From assembly GCA_030065125.1 (NCBI GenBank), contig JASJDM010000007.1:28053-92052 (forward strand): a DNA stretch of 64,000 nt, in the 5' to 3' direction. Below the pieces are notes generated by a model, which saw only the letters and a program-made list of their open reading frames with translations, had not been told where the DNA came from and made no database searches. This document shows positions 26,691-36,490 of the stretch, in pieces. The number at the start of each line of letters is the position of its first letter. Position 1 is the first letter of the stretch. A program made the position numbers and the translations under genes. The DNA is from Lysobacterales bacterium (GTDB lineage: Bacteria; Pseudomonadota; Gammaproteobacteria; Xanthomonadales; SZUA-38).

Positions 26691-27620
26691 TCAGGCCGAC
26701 GTTGATCCGCTGCCCTTGGCCACCTTGGTCGCCATGGCAATCATGGAAGACACGTCAGACAAATCGGCCGGAACCACCAGCGTATTGCCCTCTTTGGCCA
26801 GGTTGGAAAAACTAGCCAGGTACTGTTCGGCTACCCGCAGCTGCATGGCCTCGGATCCGCCCCGCTCCTGCAGGGCCGTAGCCACCCGCTTCAAGCCCTC
26901 TGCAGTTGCGGTGGCCACTGCCAGAATGGCCTGGGCTTCACCCTGGGCTTCGTTGATCTGTTGCTCCCGGGCCGCTTCGGACTCCATGATCACGCGCTTT
27001 TTCTCACCGTCGGCCTGGTTGACCTGGGCGTCGCGTTCACCCTCGGAGGTCAGCACCACGGCCCGCTTTTCGCGCTCGGCGCGCATCTGCTTCTCCATGG
27101 CCTGGAGCACGTCGTGGGGCGGCGTGATGTTGCGGATTTCGTAGCGCAGCACCTTGACACCCCAGGGGTCCGAGGCTTTGTCCAGTTCACTGACAACGTT
27201 GGAGTTGATCATGGCCCGCTCTTCGAAGGTTCGATCCAGCTCGATTTTGCCGATTTCGCTGCGCAGGGTGGTCTGGGCCAGCTGGGCGATGGCAAACACG
27301 AAGTCGCCGATGCCGTAGGAGGCACGGCGGGCATCCAGCACCTGCATGTACAACACGCCGTCCACGTGGACCTGCACGTTGTCCCGGGTAATACAGATCT
27401 GCTCAGGGATATCGTAAGCCTGCTCCTTCAGGGAGTGCTTGTAGGCAATTTTTTCAATGAACGGGATCAGGATATGAAATCCCGCAGTGAGGGTTCGGCT
27501 GTATTTGCCCAGGTTCTCCACCACGTAGGCGTTCTGCTGGGGGACCACCGTGGCGGTTTTTGCCAGCACGATAATGATGGCAACGGCGATGATCACCGCA
27601 ACGATCAGGGAGGTTTCCAT
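26691..27620 (-). CDS. SPFH/band 7 membrane protein (QmcA/stomatin-like)
   Basis: The 309-residue protein has one N-terminal membrane helix (LIVAVIIAVAIIIVLA), an SPFH domain (about 25-180) including VVPQQNAYVVENLGKYSRTL, and a coiled-coil alanine/glutamate-rich region (about 185-265). Family members form ring-like membrane assemblies and support membrane protein quality control. The NfeD gene lies 12 bases upstream in the same direction, a classic pairing, so the two probably act together. Confidence 0.93.
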   Translation of the reverse strand: METSLIVAVIIAVAIIIVLAKTATVVPQQNAYVVENLGKYSRTLTAGFHILIPFIEKIAYKHSLKEQAYDIPEQICITRDNVQVHVDGVLYMQVLDARRASYGIGDFVFAIAQLAQTTLRSEIGKIELDRTFEERAMINSNVVSELDKASDPWGVKVLRYEIRNITPPHDVLQAMEKQMRAEREKRAVVLTSEGERDAQVNQADGEKKRVIMESEAAREQQINEAQGEAQAILAVATATAEGLKRVATALQERGGSEAMQLRVAEQYLASFSNLAKEGNTLVVPADLSDVSSMIAMATKVAKGSGSTSA

Positions 27621-27632
27621 ATCTCTAACTCC

Positions 27633-28082
27633 TCAGGAGTGACTAGATTCTTCGGGAGCACGCACGTGCAGGGTGGTTCCCTCGGTGCGCTCGATCACCG
27701 CCTTTCCGCCTGCGGGAATCGGCAGTTTGCCGTCGTGGACAACTTTCCAACTGGACCCGCGATACTCAACCCGCGCTTCCGTGCCGGACTCCAGGCCGTT
27801 GGGGAGCGCCAGGGTTTTGCCGGAATCAGAGTTGTCGTAGCCCGGCAGGTTGCCCCGCAGCTTGTTGTAGAGTTCCCGGCGGAATGACACCATCAGCACC
27901 GCGCTCAACGCGGCAAATGCCAACCACTGGGCCCATTCCGGCCCGCCGATGCCGGTCAGCACGCCAAGCCCGACGATGACGGCGGCAACGCCGGCAAACA
28001 CCAGGTAGAACCCGGCGTCGATGACCATCAGTTCTGCCGCAAGCAGCAGCGTTCCAAAGGCGATCCAGGCCCACCAGGCCAT
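27633..28082 (-). CDS. NfeD family membrane protein
   Basis: This is a short NfeD of 149 residues, the kind without a protease domain: two to three membrane helices (about residues 3-70) followed by a C-terminal OB-fold domain with GLESGTEARVEYRGSSWKVV. NfeD proteins partner SPFH proteins, and the SPFH gene begins 12 bases downstream. Acts in the inner membrane. Confidence 0.92.
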   Translation of the reverse strand: MAWWAWIAFGTLLLAAELMVIDAGFYLVFAGVAAVIVGLGVLTGIGGPEWAQWLAFAALSAVLMVSFRRELYNKLRGNLPGYDNSDSGKTLALPNGLESGTEARVEYRGSSWKVVHDGKLPIPAGGKAVIERTEGTTLHVRAPEESSHS

Positions 28083-28163
28083 AGGCTAAAGCTCCGAACG
28101 TAAAGTGAAGCCTAATGGTATCAGGCTTTCAAGGATTTGACCGGGTCGCCAGACGTGTCATGG

Positions 28164-28850
28164 CTACTCAGGGTAGGTCAGCAGCAGCAGCGCCACCTGG
28201 ATACCGTCGTACAGCACATGGGCCAGCACCAGGGGCAGCAGGCGCTGCACCCGGTAGTAAAACATTCCGGCCACCAGGCTCTTGATGCCAATGGTGACAA
28301 CGCCATATGGGCCCTGGCTCCAGTGGGTCAGGCCGATGATCAGTGCTGATAGCACCACCGACGCGACCACCCAGGCCATGGCGGGTGAAAACGACCACAG
28401 CTTGTTGAGCAGAAACGTCCTCACCAGTTCTTCATACAGGGCCACCCCGATCCACAGCACCGGACCGAACCAGATGACCAGCATCCAGGGGTGCTGGCGC
28501 ATGTCCAGCATCAGGCCCAGCAGCTCCATGTTGGGCCGGGACTCCAGGATGCCGCCGAGCAGAGGCCGCTCCAGGACAAACAGCAAAAAATAGACCGCGG
28601 TCAGCGCCACACCCCACAACCCATCGGTCAGCAGGGTCCCTGTACCCCGGTTGAACTCGGACAGCGGCTGCTTCAGGTAAAAGCGCTGCAGCAGCAGAAT
28701 GGCAACGATGCTCAAGCCGCCGAACAGCAGCGGGTAGACGATCAATTCCAGCGGCGCGAAGCCGCTGGACTGGTGGACCCGATACCAGATCATCAGGGTC
28801 GCCGGCATGCCGACGACGATGAGCAGGGCAATGAGTTTTCGGGAGATCAC
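28164..28850 (-). CDS. CPBP family intramembrane metalloprotease
   Basis: The 228-residue protein has about six to seven membrane helices. The family motifs are visible: YEELVRTFLLNKL (EExxR), GLTHWSQG (second metal-binding His) and LAHVLYDG (HxxxD). CPBP (Abi) proteases include CAAX prenyl-processing enzymes and bacteriocin self-immunity proteins; the bacterial substrate is unknown. It starts with GTG at 28850, immediately beside the family A hairpin array. Confidence 0.87.
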   Translation of the reverse strand: MISRKLIALLIVVGMPATLMIWYRVHQSSGFAPLELIVYPLLFGGLSIVAILLLQRFYLKQPLSEFNRGTGTLLTDGLWGVALTAVYFLLFVLERPLLGGILESRPNMELLGLMLDMRQHPWMLVIWFGPVLWIGVALYEELVRTFLLNKLWSFSPAMAWVVASVVLSALIIGLTHWSQGPYGVVTIGIKSLVAGMFYYRVQRLLPLVLAHVLYDGIQVALLLLTYPE

Positions 28851-28863
28851 TCGCTTTGCTCGC

Positions 28864-28964
28864 GGGGGAACGCGGCCTTTGGCCGCTGGGGAACGGCCGC
28901 TACATGGCCTGGGGAACGGACGCTGCGCGGCCTGGGGAACGCGCGCGCTGCGCGCTGGGGACGA
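28864..28964. repeat. Family A hairpin repeat array 1 (23-base period)
   Basis: The 8-mer GGGGAACG recurs at 28865, 28888, 28911 and 28934, with a variant (GGGGACG) at 28957: exactly 23 bases each time. The bases between form hairpins with different stems: GCGGCC/GGCCGC and GCGCGC/GCGCGC are perfect, GGACGC/GCGGCC has one mismatch, and GGCCGC/ATGGCC keeps four pairs. It fills the gap between the rraA stop and the start of the CPBP gene. The same constant motif is found at 45.1-45.4 kb. No protein-coding sequence is evident. Confidence 0.88.
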
Positions 28965-29003
28965 GGATGCTGGCCTGGCACCGCAGTCAACCGAACCAAC
29001 GGA

Positions 29004-29483
29004 TCAAACCAAACATCGATCCGCCACAATCACCCCATTGTTGTCCGCGTAAATCCAATCGCCAGGACTCACGGTCACACCGCAGAACTCCAGCGGCACC
29101 TCCAGGTCACCCAGCCCGCGCTTTTCGGTCTTAACCGGGATGGCGCCGATGGCCTGGACGCCCAGGTCGATTCCGGCCAGCACATCCACGTCCCGCACCG
29201 AGCCCCAGATCACCAGTCCGGCCCAGCCGTTTTCGGCGGCCTTGGCGGCAATCATGTCGCCCAGCAGGGCGCGCCGGCGGGAGCCGCCGCCGTCCACGAC
29301 CATGACCCGGCCGTTACCGGGTTCGGCCGCCTGAGACTTCACCAGGGAGTTGTCCTCGTAACACTTGATGGTCACCACCGGACCGCCGAAGGCCGCGCGG
29401 CCGCCGTAGTTCCTGAACACCGGCTCCAGCACCCGGACATCCGGGTGCTCATCACAAAGGTCCGGCGTTGAGATGGTCGTCAC
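29004..29483 (-). CDS. rraA: RraA family protein (RNase E regulator or 2-oxo-acid aldolase)
   Basis: The 159-residue protein aligns along its length with Rra[31 protein letters not shown] and YADNNGVIV. RraA binds RNase E and inhibits it. The same fold includes 4-hydroxy-4-methyl-2-oxoglutarate/oxaloacetate aldolases, which use an Arg-Asp pair; here the site reads [10 protein letters not shown], whereas E. coli RraA has VRQVDDL as I recall it, so catalysis is not excluded. It overlaps the malate synthase stop by 4 bases (ATGA), so it is co-expressed with glyoxylate metabolism. Confidence 0.88.
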   Translation of the reverse strand: MTTISTPDLCDEHPDVRVLEPVFRNYGGRAAFGGPVVTIKCYEDNSLVKSQAAEPGNGRVMVVDGGGSRRRALLGDMIAAKAAENGWAGLVIWGSVRDVDVLAGIDLGVQAIGAIPVKTEKRGLGDLEVPLEFCGVTVSPGDWIYADNNGVIVADRCLV

Positions 29484-31648
29484 GGCAGCGCCTTGGCGGT
29501 TTTACGGTGGGCATGCAGCAGAGGCTCGGTGTAGCCACTGGGTTGGCTGCGGCCTTCGAACACCAGGTCCCTGGCCGCCTGGAAGGCAATGCTGGACTCA
29601 AAATCCGGCGCCATGTTGCGGTAGTTGGGATCGCCGGCGTTCTGGCGATCCACCACCTGGGCCATGCGCTGCAGGGTTTCCAGGACCTGCTCCTCGGTGC
29701 AGACCCCGTGGTGCAGCCAGTTACACATGTGCTGGCTGGAGATCCGCAGCGTAGCGCGGTCTTCCATCAGGCCCACGTCGTTGATATCGGGCACCTTGGA
29801 GCAGCCCACGCCCTGGCCAATCCAGCGGACCACGTAACCCAGCAGGCCCTGGGCATTGTTGTCCAGCTCTTCCTGGATCTCGCCGACGCTAAGGGACGAC
29901 GGATCGTCCATCACCGGAACCGTCAGGATGTCGTCCAGGGACGCGCGGCCGCGGGATTTCAGTTCCTCCTGCCGGGCAAAAACGTCCACCTCGTGGTAGT
30001 GCATGGCGTGCAGCGTTGCCCCGTTGGGTGACGGCACCCAGGCAGTGTTGGCACCAGCCATGGGGTGAGCAATCTTGGTTTCCAGCATTTTTGCCATCAG
30101 GTCCGGTGCCGGCCACATGCCTTTGCCGATCTGCGCCTTACCGGGCAGGCCGCATTCCAGGCCGATATCCACGTTCCAGTCCTCGTAGGCCTTGATCCAG
30201 GGCTCCTCCTTGCAGGCCTCCTTGCGGATCATGGGACCCATCTCCATGCTGGTATGGATCTCGTCGCCGGTCCGGTCCAGGAACCCGGTGTTGATGAACA
30301 CCACCCGGTCTTTCGCCGCCCGGATGCATTCCTTCAGGTTGACCGTGGTGCGGCGTTCCTCGTCCATGATGCCCATCTTGATGGTGTTGGGGTCCAGGCC
30401 CAGGGCCTGCTCCACCCGGCTGAACAGCTGCACCGCGAACGCCACTTCGTCAGGCCCGTGCATCTTGGGTTTGACGATGTAGATGCTGCCCCGCCGGCTG
30501 TTGTGAAAGCGGCTGTTGCCGTTGAGGTCATGCAGGGCGATCAGGGACGTCATCATGGCGTCCATGATGCCCTCGAACACTTCCTCGCCGTTGCCGTCGC
30601 GGATAGCGTCGTTACGCATCAGGTGGCCCACGTTGCGCACGAACAGCAGGCTGCGCCCCGGCAGAGAGAAAGATTCACCATCCGGCGCCAGGTATTCCCG
30701 GTCGCCGTTCAGCGTTCGCGTCATCATGCGACCGTTTTTCTCGAAGGTGTCCTCCAGCGTCCCCTGCATCAGGCCCAGCCAGTTGCCGTACACCGTCACC
30801 TTGTCTTCGGCGTCCACCGCCGCGACCGAGTCTTCACAGTCCTGGATGGTGGTTACGGCCGCTTCCACCAGGATGTCCTTGACGCCGGCCTTGTCCGACC
30901 GCCCGATGGACGAATCCCGATCGATCTGGATTTCCAGGTGAAGGCCGTTGTTGACCAGCAGCACCGCGGACGGGCTGGCCGGATCGCCGCAGTAGCCCGC
31001 CAACTTGTCCGGGCTGACCAGCCGGGCCGCTGCACCGCCGGACACCGCTACGACCAGTTGGCCATCCTCGACTCGGTAAGCCTCCGCCTCGGCGTGGCTG
31101 GCACCTGCCAGGGGGGCCGCCGTGTCCAGCAGGCTGCGGCCCTTGGCAATGACGCGTTCGCCTCGAATCGGGTTGTAGTCCGAGGTCCGCTCAGCACCGT
31201 GGTCCTCGGGGATGGCGTCCGTGCCGTACAGGGCGTCATACAGGCTGCCCCAGCGGGCATTGGCCGCGTTCAGGGCGAACCGGGCGTTCATGACCGGCAC
31301 CACCAGCTGCGGGCCCGCCTGGCCGGCGACCTCTTCGTCCACGTTTTCCGTGGTGATGGAGAAAGTCTCACCCTCGGGCACCAGGTAGCCGATCTCATGC
31401 AGAAAGGCCTTGTAAGCGGCAAAGCCCTTGTCCCCATTGGCGGTGTGCCAAGCGTCGATCTTCTCCTGGATCTGATCCCGGATGCCCAGCAGCTCCACGT
31501 TTCGCGGCGTCAGATCGCTGATGATGGCGGCAAAAGATGACCAGAACTGGTCGGATGAAAAACCGCTGCCCGGCAACGCTTTTTCTTCTATGAAATCACA
31601 CAAAACCTTGCTGACGCTCAGTCCCTGGCGTTCAACCCGTTCGTTCAT
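29480..31648 (-). CDS. glcB: Malate synthase G
   Basis: At 722 residues this matches malate synthase G (E. coli GlcB 723), not the shorter form A. Visible motifs include [62 protein letters not shown] and [21 protein letters not shown]. It condenses glyoxylate with acetyl-CoA to give malate, allowing growth on two-carbon compounds. No isocitrate lyase gene is in the window. It is followed by the overlapping rraA gene. Confidence 0.97.
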   Translation of the reverse strand: MNERVERQGLSVSKVLCDFIEEKALPGSGFSSDQFWSSFAAIISDLTPRNVELLGIRDQIQEKIDAWHTANGDKGFAAYKAFLHEIGYLVPEGETFSITTENVDEEVAGQAGPQLVVPVMNARFALNAANARWGSLYDALYGTDAIPEDHGAERTSDYNPIRGERVIAKGRSLLDTAAPLAGASHAEAEAYRVEDGQLVVAVSGGAAARLVSPDKLAGYCGDPASPSAVLLVNNGLHLEIQIDRDSSIGRSDKAGVKDILVEAAVTTIQDCEDSVAAVDAEDKVTVYGNWLGLMQGTLEDTFEKNGRMMTRTLNGDREYLAPDGESFSLPGRSLLFVRNVGHLMRNDAIRDGNGEEVFEGIMDAMMTSLIALHDLNGNSRFHNSRRGSIYIVKPKMHGPDEVAFAVQLFSRVEQALGLDPNTIKMGIMDEERRTTVNLKECIRAAKDRVVFINTGFLDRTGDEIHTSMEMGPMIRKEACKEEPWIKAYEDWNVDIGLECGLPGKAQIGKGMWPAPDLMAKMLETKIAHPMAGANTAWVPSPNGATLHAMHYHEVDVFARQEELKSRGRASLDDILTVPVMDDPSSLSVGEIQEELDNNAQGLLGYVVRWIGQGVGCSKVPDINDVGLMEDRATLRISSQHMCNWLHHGVCTEEQVLETLQRMAQVVDRQNAGDPNYRNMAPDFESSIAFQAARDLVFEGRSQPSGYTEPLLHAHRKTAKALP

Positions 31649-31739
31649 TGGTGGTGTCCCAAGTCAATTCGTCCAACCGTCAATGTTAACCGGCCACGGA
31701 TTGAAAAGAACACTGGGGAAAACCGCTGAATTGCCCAAG

Positions 31740-31770
31740 CCGATCAGACCCCGATCAGACCCCGATCAGT
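31740..31770. repeat. Short 11-base tandem repeat
   Basis: CCGATCAGACC is repeated at 31740 and 31751, with a third partial copy at 31762. The last copy includes the stop codon of the amidohydrolase gene (31766-31768). Probably simple slippage; no function is apparent. Confidence 0.7.
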
Positions 31771-33475
31771 CACCCGCCAACCGTTCCAGCGCCTCCCGGG
31801 CGGGTGGAAACTCGGGGAAAATCTCCAGCGCCTTCAACTGGGCTTTCCGGGCGGCAGCCCCGTCCCCTGTCGCCTCCAGGGCCAGGCCGTAGACGTGATG
31901 GGACGAATGGACCTCCGGGTAGGTCTGGCGAACCATGTCGTACAGCAGCAGCGCCTTCCTCGCCTGTTCCGGGTCGCGGGTCAGGCCACCTTCGCCGTAC
32001 AGCAGGGAGAACCCAAAAAAGAAAAAAGGATACTGGGCAAACAGCACCACGTCGGGGTCTTCGCTCCGGTATTGCCTGAACAGGCGGGCCGCCTCGTCCA
32101 TGTCTCTGGAAAACACCGCGGTCTCCAGGGCCCGGACCTTGGGATCTAACTGCTGGTTGCTGCGTCTGAGATCGTTACGGATCGCGCCCAGCCTGTCCGC
32201 GTCGTACCAGAGCCCCCGCAGCATGACGCCCGCGGGATCGCCCAGCTGGTCCAGGTCATCCAGCGGGTTGTTCCGCACCAGAACCAGGTCTGCCCGGGCA
32301 CCGGTCTGGACCACCCCGACCACCGGATAGGCAGGATTCAGCTGTCGCATCAGCCTGCCGGCATGTACGGTGGCCGCCGCCAGGGCCTGGTTGGCCGTCA
32401 ACCCGGCTCGCCTGAAGGCATCGAGCTCCGACAGCAGTGATGCACCTGGATAGCAGCCAGCCACGGGCATGTCGCTGCCGGCCACCAGCATTGCGGGATT
32501 GACGGTCACGGCGAGGGCGCTGATCACGGCCACGTCGTCGGCCGACTTCTGCACCCGTTCTGCCCAGTCCTCACCTCGCCTCGCATAGCGGTTGATGCCG
32601 GGGCGGTAGGGCTGGAAGGTGGCGGGGTGGATCAGGGCAGCTTCAGGCCGGTTGACCAACTGGTCCAGGTCGAACGGCATTCGCGCCCCCTCGGCGTGAC
32701 CGGCCATGTTGGCGGTGAAGGTGATGCCGGCATCCGTCAGGGTCCCCAGCATGCGCTTGATTTCCTGCCGGTCTTCCCGGGACTCAAGCACCTTGAACAG
32801 CTGCTCACCGTGGGCCACGTTGAGATGGGGACACCGGGTCAGATCGTCCAGGGAAACCGCATCGGGAACATGGCCGACCACCGTGGTGCCAAGCTCCCGG
32901 GATCGCTGGCAGACAGCCAGGTACTGTTCCCGGCTCAGCTCGGAATACACCTTGATGAAGTCATAACCCGCTGCATGCATCTGTCCCACGGCCCGACGGG
33001 CGCTGTCCGGGCCCTTCACGCTGGACATGGGCAGCATGTTCGGCGGGTCGCCGTCCAGGTAGTCTCCGCCGGTCAGGAAATCCGGCGAGAAAATCCCTTC
33101 GCTTCGAATGCGATCGCGCAGGCGCAGGTGCCAGGGCAGACCCCGCATGTTGACCGCTGATGTGACGCCGTACAGCGCCAGCATCTTCAGGTCCTGGGGA
33201 TGATCGATATGGATGTGGCTGTCGACAAGGCCCGGCAGCAGGAACTGTCCGTCCCCGTCGATGATATGATCGCCAGCCCGCCGTTGGAACCGGGCAGTCG
33301 GCAGGACCTGGTCTATGCGGTTGCCTCGGACGATGACCGCCTGATTCAGGCGGATATCAGGCTGGGCCATGGTCAGCACGTTGACGTTGATGAATACGGT
33401 TCGTGGTTCCTGGGCTCCGGCTTCGGCCAGAAGAAGAAAAACCAGCAGGGCAAAAATCCATCGGGTCACGGCCAC
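31766..33475 (-). CDS. Exported amidohydrolase with C-terminal helical repeat region
   Basis: The 569-residue precursor has a signal peptide ending EAGAQ. The amidohydrolase barrel shows the metal motif VDSHIHIDH (about 79-87), a candidate bridging Lys in YDFIKVYSE, later metal His in VVGHVPDAV and VAHGEQ, and the metal-binding Asp in AGSDMPVAG. This resembles imidazolonepropionase/Xaa-Pro-dipeptidase-like secreted amidohydrolases. Residues about 455-565 are alpha-helical and TPR-like. The substrate is unknown; exported relatives include peptidases. It is divergent from the wHTH gene at 33558. Confidence 0.88.
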   Translation of the reverse strand: MAVTRWIFALLVFLLLAEAGAQEPRTVFINVNVLTMAQPDIRLNQAVIVRGNRIDQVLPTARFQRRAGDHIIDGDGQFLLPGLVDSHIHIDHPQDLKMLALYGVTSAVNMRGLPWHLRLRDRIRSEGIFSPDFLTGGDYLDGDPPNMLPMSSVKGPDSARRAVGQMHAAGYDFIKVYSELSREQYLAVCQRSRELGTTVVGHVPDAVSLDDLTRCPHLNVAHGEQLFKVLESREDRQEIKRMLGTLTDAGITFTANMAGHAEGARMPFDLDQLVNRPEAALIHPATFQPYRPGINRYARRGEDWAERVQKSADDVAVISALAVTVNPAMLVAGSDMPVAGCYPGASLLSELDAFRRAGLTANQALAAATVHAGRLMRQLNPAYPVVGVVQTGARADLVLVRNNPLDDLDQLGDPAGVMLRGLWYDADRLGAIRNDLRRSNQQLDPKVRALETAVFSRDMDEAARLFRQYRSEDPDVVLFAQYPFFFFGFSLLYGEGGLTRDPEQARKALLLYDMVRQTYPEVHSSHHVYGLALEATGDGAAARKAQLKALEIFPEFPPAREALERLAGD

Positions 33476-33557
33476 TCCTTAAACGTCAGTTGAACGAATC
33501 CAACCTAAAGGATTCCAACAGCATGAACCTGAGGATCCGCTTGGGAATTCATTGGGA

Positions 33558-35666
33558 ATGACAAAAAACCAGCGATTCCAGCTCGCCGACATCACCATCG
33601 ATCCGGCCACCAATCGCCTGAGCCGTGGCGCTGATTCGGTGTCGGTGGAGCCCCGGGCCATGCAGGTGCTGCGGCTGCTGCTGGAGCGCCGGGGCGAGGT
33701 GGTCAGCCGGCGGGAAATTTTTGACCAGGTCTGGCGGTCCGCGGACATCACCGACGATTCCCTGAATCGACTGGTGTTCGATCTGCGCAAGGCTTTCAAG
33801 GCCCTGGATCCGGAAGTGCAGGCCATCGAGACCATACGCAAGGTGGGCTACCGCGTGGCGGCCGCTGATCCGGCCGAGGCGTCGAAGGCGCCGGCAGGCC
33901 GGCGGCCCTGGATGATCGGGCTGGCTCTGGCCGCGGCTTCCGTTGGGACAGTGCTGGTCCTGACAGGGCGTACGGGAGGGCCCGTGGATGAATCACCAAC
34001 CATCGAGGTTTTCAGCAACCAACTGGGATTTGAAACCCACCCCTCCTTTCATCCCGATGGGCAGCAGGTGGTGTTCACCTGCAGTACCGACGGCAGCGAA
34101 AAGCTGGGCCTTTGCCTGCAGGGTCTGGGCGACCCTGCTCCAGGCGTGCTGCTGGTGGACGGCGGCGAAGGCGCGGCGTTTCATCCCGATGGCCAGCGAA
34201 TTGCTTACCAGGCATCAGACACATCGGGCTGCGAGATCCGCATATTCCACCTCGGTGATCAGAAGGACACGCTGCTGACCCGCTGCAATCGAAGGAACGA
34301 CGGCAGCCTGGGCTGGTCCGCCGACGGTCAGCACCTGTTTTTTTCTGACAGCCCGGACGGCGCCGCCGGCCCTTTTCATATTCGATCGGTCCCGGTCAAT
34401 GGAGGGCCGGTGTCCGCCGTCACACGCCCGCCGGTGAATTCCGTGGGTGATCTCTACCCTGCTCCCTCCCCCGATGGTCAGTCACTGGCCTTTTTCCGTG
34501 CCGACCGCGAGTCAACCCTGTCCACCTACGTCACCCCGGGCATCGGCAGGGTATACCGCGCACCCCTGTCCGGCAGCCTGCGTGACGAGGGCCGGCCGGT
34601 GGAGCCGCTGACCAGCACAGCGGCCGAGATTACCGGCCTGGACTGGCTGGGATCCGGCGCCGACGCTGACCTGCTGTTTTTCTCCAACGCCAGGGACAAC
34701 CGCTTTGCCTTGTGGAGGCTGTCTCCCGGCCAGGAATCACCCACCGTCTATGGCGGTTTTTCTGGCATCATCCGCCAGCCCGCAATCTCGGCAGACGGCA
34801 TGGTCATCGCCGAGTCCTGGGCCGCTGATGCCGACATTTATTCACGCTCCTTGCTGGATCCCGCCGATCGGGGAACGGTGGTTTTCTCGTCCAGCCGGTA
34901 CGACTTCGGCCCGGCGGTCTCGCCCGACGGCACCCGGCTGGCCTGGGTCTCCACGCGGTCCGGACGCCCACGGGTCTGGATCGGCGAGCTTGACGGCAAT
35001 ACGATCCTTGGCCCCATCGAACTGGATCACGGAGCAGAGGCGGAGTCACCCCGCTGGTCGCCGGATTCACAGAAGATTGTGTTCGAGATGCGCCAGCGCG
35101 GTCAGAGCCGTCTCGTGGTGTACACATTGGACGCCCGGGCCAAGAAAATCCTCGATCTGCCGGGAGACAACAGGGTTCCCTCCTGGTCCATCGATGGCTC
35201 GGCCGTGTACCACGCGTCGGATCGAAGCGGTGTCTGGCAGGTATGGCGCTACGACCTGGATACGACGGCGTCTGCTCAGATCACCAGCGGTGGCGCGTAT
35301 GCGCAGAGAGAGTATCTGACCCGGCAGGATCGGGGACTGGTATTCAGCCGCCGTGATCAGCCCGGACTGTGGAAGCAGTCCTTTGCAGACGCCTCCACGG
35401 AGCAAATCGTAGCGGATCTTCCTCAGGAGTACTGGGGTAACTGGACGGTGCGCGGCAGTGAGGTTTTCTTCAGCCTGAATGACTCAGCGGGTCCCCAGGT
35501 ATTCAGCGTCGATCTGGAAACCGGCCAGCGCAAAAGCCGCCTGGCGCTGGAACAACCCCTGCTGCGCGAGTCCACCAACCTCGCCGTCACCCCGGACGGC
35601 ACCACCGTGTACTTCGCCGTGCGAAGCCGGATCAGCGCCGACCTCATCCGGTTCAGCGTCAACTGA
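33558..35666 (+). CDS. CadC/ToxR-like transcriptional regulator with PD40 repeats
   Basis: The 702-residue protein has an OmpR-type winged helix (about residues 5-105, ending IRKVGYRVAA), one membrane helix (about 120-140, IGLALAAASVGTVLVL) and a large periplasmic part of TolB/WD40-like PD40 repeats (HPSFHPDGQQVVFT, SPDGQSLAF, SPRWSPDSQKIVFE). This is the layout of one-component membrane regulators that bind DNA in the cytoplasm and sense outside. I chose the ATG at 33558 over a TTG two codons earlier. The divergent amidohydrolase gene, 82 bases away, is a natural target (inference). Confidence 0.87.
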   Translation: MTKNQRFQLADITIDPATNRLSRGADSVSVEPRAMQVLRLLLERRGEVVSRREIFDQVWRSADITDDSLNRLVFDLRKAFKALDPEVQAIETIRKVGYRVAAADPAEASKAPAGRRPWMIGLALAAASVGTVLVLTGRTGGPVDESPTIEVFSNQLGFETHPSFHPDGQQVVFTCSTDGSEKLGLCLQGLGDPAPGVLLVDGGEGAAFHPDGQRIAYQASDTSGCEIRIFHLGDQKDTLLTRCNRRNDGSLGWSADGQHLFFSDSPDGAAGPFHIRSVPVNGGPVSAVTRPPVNSVGDLYPAPSPDGQSLAFFRADRESTLSTYVTPGIGRVYRAPLSGSLRDEGRPVEPLTSTAAEITGLDWLGSGADADLLFFSNARDNRFALWRLSPGQESPTVYGGFSGIIRQPAISADGMVIAESWAADADIYSRSLLDPADRGTVVFSSSRYDFGPAVSPDGTRLAWVSTRSGRPRVWIGELDGNTILGPIELDHGAEAESPRWSPDSQKIVFEMRQRGQSRLVVYTLDARAKKILDLPGDNRVPSWSIDGSAVYHASDRSGVWQVWRYDLDTTASAQITSGGAYAQREYLTRQDRGLVFSRRDQPGLWKQSFADASTEQIVADLPQEYWGNWTVRGSEVFFSLNDSAGPQVFSVDLETGQRKSRLALEQPLLRESTNLAVTPDGTTVYFAVRSRISADLIRFSVN

Positions 35667-35752
35667 AAATACCGTAATCCTCTCGCGGCATCCGTCGTTT
35701 CAGGCCCGACGGTGATACTTCTGTGATTATTCCGGCCTAATCTCGGTCTCTA

Positions 35753-36490
35753 ATGAGCAACGCCTGGAATCGACGCGCTGTGAACAGAAAAGTACTCATT
35801 GTCGAAGATGACGCCGACCTGGCCCGCCTGGTCAGCCTGCACCTGGGTGACATCGGCTGCGAGGTGACCCACGCCGCCGACGGCGTCACCGGTCTGGACC
35901 TGGCTGCCGGTGGGGCATTCGATCTCATTATCCTGGACCTGATGCTGCCGGGCATGAGCGGTATGGAAATCTGTCACAGCCTGCGCACCCGGTCCAGCTA
36001 CACACCGATCCTGATGCTCACGGCAAAATCCACCGAACTGGACCGGATTTCGGGGCTGGAGGCCGGTGCGGACGACTACCTCACCAAACCATTCAGCATT
36101 CTGGAGCTGGTGGCCCGGGTGAAAGCCGTGTTCCGGCGCATGGCAGCGCTTTCAGGGGAGGAGTCGCAGGCTCCTCGGGGGACACTGGAGGTTGGCGACC
36201 TCGTCATCGACATTGACCGGCGCCAGGTCTGCCTGGGCGACAATGAACTCACCCTCACGGCCCGGGAGTTTGACCTGCTGCTCCACTTCGCCCGCTCCCC
36301 GGGGCGGGTCTACACCCGTGCCCAGCTGCTGGATTCGGTATGGGGCTACAGTCATTCCGGCTACGAGCACACCGTTAACTCCCACATCAATCGGCTGCGG
36401 GCCAAGATCGAACTGGACCCGCGCAACCCCTGTTACATCAAAACCGTCTGGGGGGCGGGCTACAAGCTGGCCGAGTCCCGGCAGGTTTGA
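35753..36490 (+). CDS. OmpR-family response regulator
   Basis: This 245-residue regulator has a receiver domain (KVLIVEDDADLARLV; phosphoacceptor in LIILDLMLPG; LTAKS and the KPF lysine) and a C-terminal winged helix (AREFDLLLHFARSPGRVYTRAQLLDSVWGY). The GTG at 35780 is an alternative start that would put the receiver at the N-terminus. It overlaps the downstream histidine kinase by one base (TGATG), so it and its partner are made together. Its targets are not known; the spondin-domain gene downstream is a candidate. Confidence 0.95.
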   Translation: MSNAWNRRAVNRKVLIVEDDADLARLVSLHLGDIGCEVTHAADGVTGLDLAAGGAFDLIILDLMLPGMSGMEICHSLRTRSSYTPILMLTAKSTELDRISGLEAGADDYLTKPFSILELVARVKAVFRRMAALSGEESQAPRGTLEVGDLVIDIDRRQVCLGDNELTLTAREFDLLLHFARSPGRVYTRAQLLDSVWGYSHSGYEHTVNSHINRLRAKIELDPRNPCYIKTVWGAGYKLAESRQV

